7,017 nt of DNA from Thermoplasmata archaeon (GCA_027314845.1 DAHVAA010000080.1:1-7017); one strand, 5' to 3'; shown: positions 1-6,709, counted from the stretch's first letter. The notes: a model not told the origin generated them from the sequence alone. A program made the numbers and translations.

Positions 1-2
1 TT

Positions 3-1445
3 CCTGGGGCCCGACCGGGCGCGGTCGTGCTGCGGATGGCCCCGTTCCCGAGCGGCGCGCTCCACATCGGCAACGGGCGGATGCTCTTCGTGAACCAGTA
101 CTACCGCGAGCGATATCGAGCGAAGCTCCTGCTGGTGTTCGACGACACCATCGGCTCGGAGAAGAAGCGGGTCGAGACCGAGTTCTTCGACCTGATCCTC
201 GGCGACCTTGAACTCGCCAGAGTGCGCCCGGACATGGTCTACTACAAGTCCGACCTCATCCCCCACCACTACCCCTGGGCGCGTCGGGTCATCGAGAAGG
301 GCGGGGCGTACGTTTGCCGCTGTCCGGCCGAGACGCTCCGCGAGAACCGCGCTCAGGGCCGGACCTGCCCCGAGCGCTCCCAGACGGTCGTCGAGACCCT
401 GGACGAGTGGGAGAAGATGCTCGGCGGCGGGTACGCCGAAGGAGAGGCGGTCCTTCGTCTACGTACGGACCTCCAGGACCCGGACCCCGCCTTCCGGGAT
501 CGGGTCCTCTTCCGCATCAGCGATCAGGACCACCCCCGGGTCGGGCACAAGTACCGCGTCTGGCCGCTCCTCGAGTTCTCCTGGGCCGTGGACGACGTCG
601 AGCTCGGGGTCACGCACGTTCTCCGAGGGAAGGACCTCGTGGTCGAGGACCGGATGCAGCGGTACATCTGGGACCTCCTCGGTATCGAGGGGCCCCCATT
701 CTTTCACTGGGGGCTTCTTCGCGTGCGCGAAGCGAAGGTCTCGAAGAGCAAGTCCTACCTCGAGGTAAAGTCCGGCGTCTACGACGGCTGGGCGGACCCG
801 CGGACCTGGTCGATCCGCTCCCTCGACCGGCGCGGGATCTCGATGGAGGCCCTGCGGCAGTTCACGCTCTCCTTCGGGCTCTCCCTCGCCGACATCGAGG
901 TCCCTGCGGAGACGCTCTACGCGGAGAACCGCAAGCTCATCGACGCAGCCACGCCACGCCGATCGTTCGTGGCGGACCCCGTTCGGGTCGAGGTCCGAGA
1001 TTACCCGTTCGACCTGGCCGAGGTCGAGCTTCCGAACCACCCGGACCGCGCCGAGCTTGGCTCACGCAAGGTCATGGCCGGGCCGGTCTTCCACCTCGCC
1101 CGAAAGGACCTCGATCGCCTCGCGGGGACGGAGGTCCGTCTCAAGGACCTCATCAACGTGCAGCTGCCGAACGAGCTGCCCGGCCCGGGAGAGACGGTCC
1201 GCGCCACGTTCACGAGCCGCGAGAACCGCAAGCTCTCCCGGCTGCAGTGGGTCGGCGATAAGGAGGCGCTCGCGGTCGACATCCTCGAGGTCGACGGCGG
1301 TCGCACGAGCGGGGTCGGAGAGTCCGCGCTCCGAGGTGCCCGGGCGCGCGAGGTGTTCCAGTTCGAGCGCGTCGGGTTTGTCCGGGTCGAGCAGGCAGCG
1401 GCGGGGGGGTCGGAGCCCCTCAAGGTCGTCTACGGACACCCCTAG
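3..1445 (+). CDS. gltX: Glutamyl-tRNA synthetase, archaeal type, 5'-truncated by the window edge
   Basis: Class I aminoacyl-tRNA synthetase that charges tRNA with glutamate in the cytoplasm. The frame is open to the first bases of the window, and residues before the first possible start (GTG at 27) already match the family, so the true start lies outside. About 480 residues are visible against roughly 550-570 in archaeal homologues, so some 70-90 N-terminal residues are missing. The HIGH signature reads PSGALHIGN (near 48-74), with Asn for the last His. The second signature is KVSKS (735-749), followed by the family's GWxDPRTWSIRSLxRRGI stretch. A cysteine cluster, CRC (315-323) plus a further Cys at 366, lies in the region where many archaeal GluRSs carry a zinc-knuckle-like insert. 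The C-terminal third is the beta-barrel anticodon-binding part of the GluRS/GlnRS family. In most archaea this enzyme also misacylates tRNA-Gln for later amidation by GatDE; that role is inferred here. A 52-bp spacer separates it from the next gene. Confidence 0.96.
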   Translation, partial: PGARPGAVVLRMAPFPSGALHIGNGRMLFVNQYYRERYRAKLLLVFDDTIGSEKKRVETEFFDLILGDLELARVRPDMVYYKSDLIPHHYPWARRVIEKGGAYVCRCPAETLRENRAQGRTCPERSQTVVETLDEWEKMLGGGYAEGEAVLRLRTDLQDPDPAFRDRVLFRISDQDHPRVGHKYRVWPLLEFSWAVDDVELGVTHVLRGKDLVVEDRMQRYIWDLLGIEGPPFFHWGLLRVREAKVSKSKSYLEVKSGVYDGWADPRTWSIRSLDRRGISMEALRQFTLSFGLSLADIEVPAETLYAENRKLIDAATPRRSFVADPVRVEVRDYPFDLAEVELPNHPDRAELGSRKVMAGPVFHLARKDLDRLAGTEVRLKDLINVQLPNELPGPGETVRATFTSRENRKLSRLQWVGDKEALAVDILEVDGGRTSGVGESALRGARAREVFQFERVGFVRVEQAAAGGSEPLKVVYGHP

Positions 1446-1453
1446 CGGAAGGG

Positions 1454-1467
1454 AAACGTTTGAAGCC
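1454..1467 (+). promoter_or_regulatory. Weak TATA-like element upstream of the VOC gene
   Basis: The A/T-rich patch AAACGTTTGAAG stands out in the 52-bp GC-rich spacer between gltX and the VOC gene. Its centre is about 37 nt before the ATG at 1498, the same spacing as the clearer TTAAAT box before the aldolase gene. This would place transcription start about 11 nt before the ATG. GGGAG at 1491-1495 is a Shine-Dalgarno-like sequence, but only 2 nt from the ATG. The match to an archaeal TATA box is poor, so read-through from gltX is equally possible. Confidence 0.3.
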
Positions 1468-1497
1468 CTCCGCATCGCTCGGGAAGTGTAGGGAGTC

Positions 1498-1887
1498 ATG
1501 AAGTTCCTGCATACGTCGATCACGGTCCGTCATATGGACGAGAGCCTCGCGTTCTACACCGAGGTCCTCGGGCTCGAGTTCGAGCGCCGCCGCACGATCC
1601 CCGAGAACCACGCGGAGATCGCGTTCGTCCGCGACCCCGCTTCGGGGGCCCGGGTCGAGCTCACCCACTGGGACGGGAAGGAGTCGTTCGAGACGGGGGA
1701 GCAGCTGGACCACCTCGCGTTCGAGGTCGAGGACCTCGACCGGTTCCTCCTCCGGGCCCGGACGAAAGGCATCCGAGTTGCGAAGGAACCGTACCGGCTC
1801 TCGGGCGGGTCGTCCCGGATCGCGTTCATCCTCGACCCGAACGACGTCTGGATCGAGCTCATCGAGCGGACCCCCCCGGCCGCGTGA
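1498..1887 (+). CDS. VOC-family (glyoxalase I-like) metalloenzyme
   Basis: A 129-residue protein of the vicinal oxygen chelate superfamily, made of two beta-alpha-beta-beta-beta modules (about residues 3-57 and 70-124). The module starts LHTSITVRHMDESLAFYTEV and LDHLAFEVEDLDRF are typical. His5, Glu54, His72 and Glu120 sit where E. coli GloA has its metal ligands (His5, Glu56, His74, Glu122), so all four appear kept and the protein should bind a divalent metal. Length matches single-domain lactoylglutathione lyases (about 130). Most archaea lack glutathione, so the substrate could be another thiol adduct, or the protein could be a different VOC enzyme such as an epimerase or dioxygenase. The ATG at 1498 fits the family's usual N-terminus exactly. 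The MFS transporter gene starts 10 bp after the stop codon, which suggests co-transcription. Confidence 0.92.
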   Translation: MKFLHTSITVRHMDESLAFYTEVLGLEFERRRTIPENHAEIAFVRDPASGARVELTHWDGKESFETGEQLDHLAFEVEDLDRFLLRARTKGIRVAKEPYRLSGGSSRIAFILDPNDVWIELIERTPPAA

Positions 1888-1897
1888 ACGGGCGATC

Positions 1898-3148
1898 GTG
1901 ACCGGACCCGAGGTGCCCCCGGCGCCGGTCGCGCACCGCCGGGCGCTCCTCGCGGTCTTTTCGTCCACGTTCTTCGTGCGGTTCGCCTTCGGGATCACGA
2001 CCTCGGTCTTCGCGAGCTACATCTCCCGGTCGACCGCCGGCATCGGGCAGGGGGAGGCCGGCGTCGTCGGCCTCGTCAGCGCGATGGCCCCGGTCGGAGA
2101 GCTCGCGACGGTACTCCTTTCGGGAGCCGCCGCCGATCGGTACGGGCGGTTTCCGGTCCTCTTCTCAGGCATCGGCGCGTCCGCGGCGATCTTCGCGCTC
2201 AAGGCGACCACCCGTTCACCGCTCGCGCTCGGCACGCTCAACCTGCTGTTCGGGGTCGCGAGCGGCGCGATCCTCGCCGCGAGCCTCGCGCTCATCGCCG
2301 ACTGGTCCGGCCCGGAGGAACGCGGCTTCGAGATGGGTCGATTCGATGCCATGAATCTCTTCGGCTGGGTCGCCGGCTTCGCCTTTGGATTCGCGGCGCT
2401 AGGCCTGGTCGACAACTCGGCGCTCTGGTTCGTCTTCCTCGTAGGGGCCGCCGTCCTCGCCGGCGGGCTCGTCGCGGCGACCCGCCTCGTGCGCGGGCTC
2501 CCGCGGCACCGGGCCGGTGCGAACTACATTTTTACGGACGTGCTCCGTCACGTCTTCCGACGCAGCGTGCTCCTCGTCTCGCTCCCCTGGCTCGTGATCT
2601 ACATGTTGATCGGCACCGAGCTGATCTTTCTCGGGTCGGCGGCGAAAGGCGTAGGGGTCTCCCCGACGCTCCTCGCGTTGGTCATCGCGGTGGGCGGGCT
2701 CCTTCTGGTCGTCACCCAGCCGTACTTCGGCCGCCTCTCCGACCGGTGGGGTCGCACCCGCCTCATGTCCGTCGGCGCCATCGGGTTCGTCCTCCTGATG
2801 CTTTTCGCGTCGCTGGTGGTCGCCTACGGTGCGCGGGTGGTCCTACTGGTCGGGCTGGGTGCGAGTGTCCTGCCGGCGCTTGCATACGGCCCCGCCGCGC
2901 TCGCCGCGCTCGCCGACCTCTCGGTGGAGATCAGTCGGGCCACGACGATGGCGATCTATTCGCTCACGATCAGCCTCGGGATGGTCCTCGGCCTCATTGC
3001 CTCCACCGGGTTATTCTCCCTCCTCGGGAACCCGGGCCTCTACGTCTTCTTCGGGTCGATCGCCGTGGCCCTGGTGGCCTTCACGTTCGCCCGGTACCGG
3101 GACCCAGGGCTCCGCGCCGCAGGCTCCGTCACGACTCCGGTTCGATGA
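1898..3148 (+). CDS. MFS transporter, 12 predicted membrane helices
   Basis: A polytopic inner-membrane secondary transporter of the major facilitator superfamily, about 416 residues, a usual length. It has two six-helix halves joined by a basic cytoplasmic loop (about residues 190-215, with LVRGLPRHRAGANYIF). The MFS motif A is present in both halves: GAAADRYGR at residues 76-84 (loop 2-3) and GRLSDRWGR at 278-286 (loop 8-9). The first helix starts almost at the N-terminus (LLAVFSSTFFVRFAFGI). I chose GTG 1898 because the in-frame sequence upstream of it is the VOC gene read in another frame; GTG 1913 is a possible alternative. No convincing Shine-Dalgarno is visible, which fits coupling to the VOC stop codon 10 bp upstream. 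Substrate cannot be read from the sequence; drug or metabolite efflux and sugar or organic-acid uptake are all open. Its last 20 bp overlap the convergent CDF gene. Confidence 0.92.
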   Translation: MTGPEVPPAPVAHRRALLAVFSSTFFVRFAFGITTSVFASYISRSTAGIGQGEAGVVGLVSAMAPVGELATVLLSGAAADRYGRFPVLFSGIGASAAIFALKATTRSPLALGTLNLLFGVASGAILAASLALIADWSGPEERGFEMGRFDAMNLFGWVAGFAFGFAALGLVDNSALWFVFLVGAAVLAGGLVAATRLVRGLPRHRAGANYIFTDVLRHVFRRSVLLVSLPWLVIYMLIGTELIFLGSAAKGVGVSPTLLALVIAVGGLLLVVTQPYFGRLSDRWGRTRLMSVGAIGFVLLMLFASLVVAYGARVVLLVGLGASVLPALAYGPAALAALADLSVEISRATTMAIYSLTISLGMVLGLIASTGLFSLLGNPGLYVFFGSIAVALVAFTFARYRDPGLRAAGSVTTPVR

Positions 3149-4013
3149 TGATGTGCCGGAGCATGGGATAGCGGCCCTTGAGACTCAGTCCGACCTCGTC
3201 AATCGTGCGCTCGATCTGGTCGGTCGTGAGCCCGTCCTTGAAGTTGATGCGCAACGCGAGGAGCGCGTCCTCCGGCCCGAGCAGCATCGACTGGAGGCTG
3301 CGGACCCGGGCGACCCGCGGGTCGCTCTCCACGATGCGGAGCAGTTCCCGCGCGACCTGGGGCGCGAGGGCCCGGCCGATGAGGTACTCGCGGCTCTCCG
3401 CGGTCAGGATGAAGCCGGTCGCGACCAGTAGGATCCCTTCGATCACGGCGGTGATGCCGTCCACGTAGTCGAGCCCGGTCTGGTAGACCACGCTCAGCCC
3501 TCCGAGCGCGACCGCGCATCCCGCGATCGTGACCAGGTCCTGGTAGAAGATCGACTTCAGCCCCTGGTTCGCGGACTCGAGCAGCGCCTGGAGCGTCTGG
3601 CGTCCGATCCGCAGCTCACGAAGGGTGATCCAGATCCCGCCGATGCTGACCAGGAGGGACGCGGCGACCACGCCGAGCGCCGCGCCGATGTGCGAGATCG
3701 GTCGCGGAGCGAGCGCCTGATCGACCCCTGCGACGATCGCGAGGATCCCCGCGATCGTGAAGGTGATGAGGATCGAGACGAACGCCCAGAAGAACCGCTC
3801 CTTCCCCCTCCCGAAGGGGTAGAGGTAGTCCGCGGGGCGACGGGAGAGGTAGAGCCCCCAGAGGAGGATCGCAGAACCGAGCAGGTCCGTGATGGTGTAG
3901 ATCGCCTGGGCGAGGACGGCGTCGCTCCCCGAGATACGGGCGATGATCAGGTTCGCGATGAAGAGAGCGAGGTTCAGCACCACCGTTGCGATGATGATGA
4001 CCTGCGGACGCAT
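3129..4013 (-). CDS. Cation diffusion facilitator (CDF) family transporter with an altered metal site
   Basis: A 294-residue membrane protein with the CDF layout: an N-terminal six-helix domain (about residues 5-200) and a cytoplasmic ferredoxin-like C-terminal domain (about 205-294). CDF proteins export divalent metals such as Zn, Fe, Mn or Co in exchange for protons. Family hallmarks include SRRPADYLYPFGRGKERFFW (residues 57-76) between helices 2 and 3, and ESREYLIG after helix 6. By hand alignment to E. coli YiiP (Asp45/Asp49 in helix 2, His153/Asp157 in helix 5), only the second residue of each pair is kept, Asp43 and Asp159. The first positions are Tyr39 and Ile155. Metal specificity is therefore unclear. 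The start is ATG (cat at 4011-4013), with a TATA-like CTTTATC upstream on the minus strand but no obvious Shine-Dalgarno. The gene is transcribed away from the aldolase gene and its 3' end overlaps the MFS gene. Confidence 0.92.
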   Translation of the reverse strand: MRPQVIIIATVVLNLALFIANLIIARISGSDAVLAQAIYTITDLLGSAILLWGLYLSRRPADYLYPFGRGKERFFWAFVSILITFTIAGILAIVAGVDQALAPRPISHIGAALGVVAASLLVSIGGIWITLRELRIGRQTLQALLESANQGLKSIFYQDLVTIAGCAVALGGLSVVYQTGLDYVDGITAVIEGILLVATGFILTAESREYLIGRALAPQVARELLRIVESDPRVARVRSLQSMLLGPEDALLALRINFKDGLTTDQIERTIDEVGLSLKGRYPMLRHIIIEPES

Positions 4014-4152
4014 CGGGCTCGGGGACCCCGGGACAGGTGGTCTCTACGGTCCGAACAACGGATAAAGCCTCGGCCGCGCCCCGGGGCAGCTCCCGGCCGC
4101 GGAGACCAACCGTTAAATCGCGAGAGCCGGTGCTTGGCACCGAGGACTTTCC
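4014..4152. promoter_or_regulatory. Divergent promoter region between the CDF and aldolase genes
   Basis: A 139-bp spacer between two divergently transcribed genes. It holds two A/T-rich boxes in otherwise GC-rich sequence. GATAAAG at 4061-4067 reads CTTTATC on the minus strand, about 51 nt before the CDF ATG. TTAAAT at 4113-4118 is centred about 37 nt before the aldolase ATG. Both resemble archaeal TATA boxes, which lie about 26 nt upstream of transcription start. A possible Shine-Dalgarno for the aldolase, GAGG at 4142-4145, is 7 nt before its ATG. The roughly 45 bp between the two boxes is GC-rich; I see no clear operator palindrome there. Confidence 0.6.
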
Positions 4153-5127
4153 ATGAACGAGACCACCGCCCACCCCCCGACCGCGGTCGGGGCCGCGGTC
4201 ACGGGCCGGAGCACCCCCCGGCGCTTCCCCCGACCGCCGCTCTCTCGGCTGGGCCTCTCGCCGGGGAAGCGCGCTCGCCTGAAGCGCCTGCTCTACGAGC
4301 ACGGCCCCGGCGGAGGGACGCTCCTGGTCCTTCCGATCGACCAGGGCTTGGAGCACGGACCCATCGACTTCTTTTCGAACCCGGACGCGCTCGACCCCCG
4401 ATACCAGTACGAGCTCGCGCACGAGGGGAAGTTCAGTGCCATCGCGCTCCACATCGGACTCGCCGAGAAGTACGGGCACGAGTTCGCGGGCGACGTCCCC
4501 CTCATCCTGAAGCTCAACGGCAAGACGTCGGTCCCCCCCGACAGCCAGGCATTCAGCCCGCTGACGGGAACGGTCGAGGACGCGGTCCGGCTGGGTGCCG
4601 ACGCGGTCGGCTACACGATCTACGTCGGCTCGCCCGCCCAGGACCGGGATTTCCGGCAGTTCCTTGAAGTGCGCCGCGACGCCGATCGCTTCGGGATGCC
4701 GGTCGTGGTCTGGGCCTATCCCCGGGGCGAGGCGATCGCCAAGAAAGGCGGGAAGGAGAGCCTCTACGCCGTCGACTACGCGGCCCGCGTCGCGCTCGAA
4801 CTCGGCGCGGACGTCGTCAAGGTGAACTACCCCGTCTCGTCGGAGAAGGACGCCGACAGCCCCGCTCCGTACAACACGCTCCGGCTCGCATCCGGCGACG
4901 CCTTCCGCAAGGTGGTGGAGAGCGCGGGGCGCGCCCTCGTGCTGGTCTCGGGCGGGGAAAAGGTCGGCGACGAGGAGCTCCTCGCGAAGGTCCGCTCCTC
5001 GCTCGATGCGGGCGCGACCGGGATCATCTTCGGCCGGAACCTCTGGCAGCGCCCGCGCGCCGAGGCACTTCGCCTGACCCGCGATCTGCATGGGATCTTC
5101 CGCGAGTACGCCCAACCGCCGACCTAG
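4153..5127 (+). CDS. Class I fructose-bisphosphate aldolase, archaeal DhnA/FbaB type
   Basis: A Schiff-base (metal-independent) aldolase that interconverts fructose 1,6-bisphosphate with dihydroxyacetone phosphate and glyceraldehyde 3-phosphate in glycolysis and gluconeogenesis. The TIM-barrel landmarks are in order: PIDQGLEHGP (residues 61-70), LILKLNGKTS (Lys120), WAYPRGE (187-193, with the Tyr proposed as acid/base in this family), DVVKVNYPV with predicted Schiff-base Lys223, and the phosphate-binding VSGGEK and GIIFGRNLWQR near the C-terminus. It has 324 residues, longer than crenarchaeal homologues (about 260-280); the excess is mostly a Pro/Arg-rich N-terminal tail of about 35 residues with no family match. 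The related 2-amino-3,7-dideoxy-heptulosonate synthase of archaeal aromatic biosynthesis is a less likely alternative. ATG 4153 is supported by GAGG 7 nt upstream and a TATA-like box at 4113-4118. The tsr3 gene follows 19 bp after the stop codon. Confidence 0.94.
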   Translation: MNETTAHPPTAVGAAVTGRSTPRRFPRPPLSRLGLSPGKRARLKRLLYEHGPGGGTLLVLPIDQGLEHGPIDFFSNPDALDPRYQYELAHEGKFSAIALHIGLAEKYGHEFAGDVPLILKLNGKTSVPPDSQAFSPLTGTVEDAVRLGADAVGYTIYVGSPAQDRDFRQFLEVRRDADRFGMPVVVWAYPRGEAIAKKGGKESLYAVDYAARVALELGADVVKVNYPVSSEKDADSPAPYNTLRLASGDAFRKVVESAGRALVLVSGGEKVGDEELLAKVRSSLDAGATGIIFGRNLWQRPRAEALRLTRDLHGIFREYAQPPT

Positions 5128-5146
5128 GGCGCCGATCCGCTCCCTG

Positions 5147-5665
5147 GTGTTCGTGGTCGGGGACGACCATCCGAAGCGTTGTACTGGCCGACGGCTCCTC
5201 CACCGGGGGCTCGCGTTCCCGTTCGGCCGCCGTACGGACGGCGCGTTCCCACCGGTCGTGCTCGACCCGTTCGCCGCCGAGCCGCTCTCGATACGGGACC
5301 GACCCATCGCGCGGCGGGGCGGACTGCTCGCAATCGACTGCTCGTGGAATCGTCTCTCCGAGCGCGGCCGCCTCGGCGCGGCGGAGCCCGGGGGGCCGCG
5401 AGGGGGCGTTCGTCGCCGGCTTCCGTTCCTGCTCGCCGCGAACCCTCAGCACTATGGGCGGGTCGGAGAGCTCAACACCGCCGAAGCGCTCGCGGCCGCG
5501 CTCTTCCTCCTCGGAGAGGCGGAGGCCGCCCGAACGCTCCTCGCGGGCTTTCCGGGCGGCCCCGCGTTCTTCGAACTGAACGGGGCGCGGCTCGAAGCCT
5601 ACGCTCATGCCACGAGCCCGACCGCCGTCGGGGTTGAGGAGCGAAGGCTCTTCAGTCCAGGGTAG
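5147..5665 (+). CDS. tsr3: Tsr3, small-subunit rRNA aminocarboxypropyltransferase (formerly DUF367)
   Basis: Tsr3 transfers the 3-amino-3-carboxypropyl group of S-adenosylmethionine to a (methyl-pseudo)uridine in helix 31 of small-subunit rRNA, near the decoding site; it is an archaeal and eukaryotic ribosome-maturation enzyme. With the GTG 5147 start it has 172 residues, close to archaeal homologues. The N-terminal motif GDDHPKRCTG (residues 5-14) corresponds to the family's DPKKCT element. It is followed by AIDCSWNR (around Asp64-Trp67), PFLLAANPQHYGR (93-105) and ELNTAEALAAALFLLG, the most conserved stretch, part of the SPOUT-like SAM-binding fold. An in-frame ATG at 5090 would overlap the aldolase by 38 bp and add 19 residues with no family counterpart. 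GTG 5147 puts the conserved motif near the N-terminus as in homologues, though GTG 5153 cannot be excluded. No promoter is visible in the 19-bp gap, so co-transcription with the aldolase is likely. Confidence 0.91.
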   Translation: MFVVGDDHPKRCTGRRLLHRGLAFPFGRRTDGAFPPVVLDPFAAEPLSIRDRPIARRGGLLAIDCSWNRLSERGRLGAAEPGGPRGGVRRRLPFLLAANPQHYGRVGELNTAEALAAALFLLGEAEAARTLLAGFPGGPAFFELNGARLEAYAHATSPTAVGVEERRLFSPG

Positions 5666-5728
5666 GGTACAAGACCCGTTTCGTCCGCGACCTCATCCGG
5701 CGGTCGGCCGACCCACGGGAAGGGGCCT
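5666..5728. other. Convergent spacer between tsr3 and the phosphatase gene
   Basis: A 63-bp gap between two genes that point toward each other. It contains a perfect 12-bp palindrome, GGTCGGCCGACC, at 5702-5713, inside a GC-rich stretch. No T-run typical of archaeal terminators follows it on either strand, so a termination role is not shown. There is no ORF or RNA gene here that I can support. Confidence 0.4.
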
Positions 5729-6634
5729 TTACGGGGGCTCCGCAGGATACGAGCGGCCCTCGCTGGAGAGGTGGTGGACCCGCACCTCGCCGACCCCCGA
5801 AAGCGGTCGGTCGAGCGGCAGGACGCCGATGATCACGCCTCCGTAGCGCTCGTAGATCCGGGTGGTGTGGAGCGTGAGGCATCGCCCGCCGTAGAGGGGA
5901 CGACCCACCACGTCCGGGTCGTGCCCTCGAAGCACGAGCCTGAGGCCGGACGACGAGAGGAACCGGTCGAGCTCCCGAGTACCCCAGCTGGGAGCGGCAC
6001 CGCGGCGGTCCCGCGAGGCGTCGCACTCGGCCCATACGAGCTCGCAGAGCCGGTCCTCGTCGATCGCATCGAAGGCGGACGGCCAGGCGCCCGGGGGAAG
6101 CTCGCGGGGGAACCCCGCGTGGGCGAGATACGCGCCGTTCTCGGTGTAGGCAGCGTAGCCGCCGCGTTCTAGGAGCCCGACCACGCGATGGTAGCGCTCC
6201 ACCTCGGGGCCCCAGAGGTCGTCGATCTCCTCCGGCAGCATGTGCGGATAACAGGGGACCCTGCGGACCGTCTCGTGATTCCCCTGCAGCAGGTAGACCC
6301 GCTCGGGGAACCGCGCGGTCAGGGAGAGGAGATAGAGAGCGTTCGCGACCGAGCCGTTCGGACAATCGTCGGGAGGTCGGTCGACGTAGTCGCCGAGGCC
6401 CATGAGGATCCGGTCGGTCCCCGGGGCTTCGGCCGCCGCGCGGACGTCCAGGGTAGAATGCCAGTCGCCGTGGGTGTCGCCGAAGACCACGAGCTCGGTC
6501 GCGGGCCGCGACGGCAGGCGAAGAAGGGGCGGCCGGACCGGCACGGTCCGTTCGAGCTCATCCAGGAGGCGATCGGCGCCCTCCGGGTCGAGGTCAAGTA
6601 TCGCGGGCGGCGGAAGGAGCTCCCCAGAAGGCAT
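5729..6634 (-). CDS. PPP-family metallophosphatase (serine/threonine phosphatase-like)
   Basis: A 301-residue cytoplasmic phosphoesterase of the calcineurin-like superfamily, closest in motif pattern to PPP protein phosphatases. The dinuclear-metal motifs are in order: GDTHGD (residues 52-57), GDYVDR (81-86), LQGNHE (116-121), LAHAGF (170-175, in place of eukaryotic HGG) and RGHD (236-239). All metal-ligand residues are present: Asp53, His55, Asp82, Asn119, His172 and His238. Arg86 is kept; the Arg of the eukaryotic LRGNHE signature is Gln117. The WAECD stretch near residue 201 corresponds to the substrate-site WSDP of PP1-type enzymes. The first 45 residues are variable. The start is well supported: AGGAGGTC (6641-6648, minus strand) is a near-perfect Shine-Dalgarno 6-7 nt from the ATG. 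Protein substrates are unknown; a diadenosine tetraphosphatase-like activity is possible. Upstream lies tRNA-Leu, only 26 bp away, with no room for an obvious separate promoter. Confidence 0.92.
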   Translation of the reverse strand: MPSGELLPPPAILDLDPEGADRLLDELERTVPVRPPLLRLPSRPATELVVFGDTHGDWHSTLDVRAAAEAPGTDRILMGLGDYVDRPPDDCPNGSVANALYLLSLTARFPERVYLLQGNHETVRRVPCYPHMLPEEIDDLWGPEVERYHRVVGLLERGGYAAYTENGAYLAHAGFPRELPPGAWPSAFDAIDEDRLCELVWAECDASRDRRGAAPSWGTRELDRFLSSSGLRLVLRGHDPDVVGRPLYGGRCLTLHTTRIYERYGGVIIGVLPLDRPLSGVGEVRVHHLSSEGRSYPAEPP

Positions 6635-6640
6635 CGTCGG

Positions 6641-6648
6641 GACCTCCT
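6641..6648 (-). promoter_or_regulatory. Strong Shine-Dalgarno sequence of the phosphatase gene
   Basis: On the minus strand AGGAGGTC lies 6 nt before the ATG at 6634-6632. It is the best match to the archaeal anti-Shine-Dalgarno core (CCUCC) at any start in this window and fixes the phosphatase start. It lies within the 26-bp gap after tRNA-Leu. Confidence 0.8.
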
Positions 6649-6674
6649 GAACTATCGGAGTGCGGGGGGCCGGA

Positions 6675-6709
6675 GTTCCCGGCGGCCGGCGAGTTCCGCC
6701 GGCCGGCCC
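6675..6709 (-). other. tRNA-Leu T-loop intron (59/60), 35 nt, imperfect BHB
   Basis: The T stem GCCGG (6720-6716) and CCGGC (6673-6669) form the outer helix. The predicted 3' bulge is ACU (6676-6674) and the 5' bulge AAG (6711-6709). The central helix pairs U6715-A6677, U6714-G6678 and C6713-G6679, but A6712 faces G6680. Inside, G6708-C6681 and G6707-C6682 pair with C6706 bulged, then a perfect 9-bp hairpin (6705-6697 with 6691-6683) closes a GAACU loop. Cutting between the second and third bulge nucleotides gives a canonical UUCAAAU loop. The exact boundaries are inferred from the BHB rule. Confidence 0.83.

Noticed and set aside
1778..1897. N-terminal extension of the MFS transporter to the ATG at 1778
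   Set aside because: These bases encode the VOC enzyme's C-terminal half in its proper frame. In the MFS frame they give low-complexity Ser/Arg sequence with no membrane helix.
5090..5146. ATG 5090 as the start of tsr3
   Set aside because: It would overlap the aldolase by 38 bp, has no Shine-Dalgarno, and adds residues absent from Tsr3 homologues. GTG 5147 fits better, although start choice remains uncertain.
3616..5307. Long minus-strand open frame spanning the aldolase, the divergent promoter and part of the CDF gene
   Set aside because: It is antisense to the well-supported aldolase and part of tsr3, and reads the CDF gene out of frame. Its translation is Arg/Gly/Pro-rich with no family match. 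GC-rich DNA commonly gives such shadow frames.
5702..5713. Palindrome GGTCGGCCGACC as a terminator hairpin
   Set aside because: It has no loop and no following T-run on either strand. Short perfect palindromes are expected by chance in such GC-rich DNA.
6683..6705. 9-bp GC-rich hairpin as a rho-independent terminator before the phosphatase gene
   Set aside because: It is the inner hairpin of the tRNA-Leu T-loop intron, has no U-run, and lies inside the tRNA gene.
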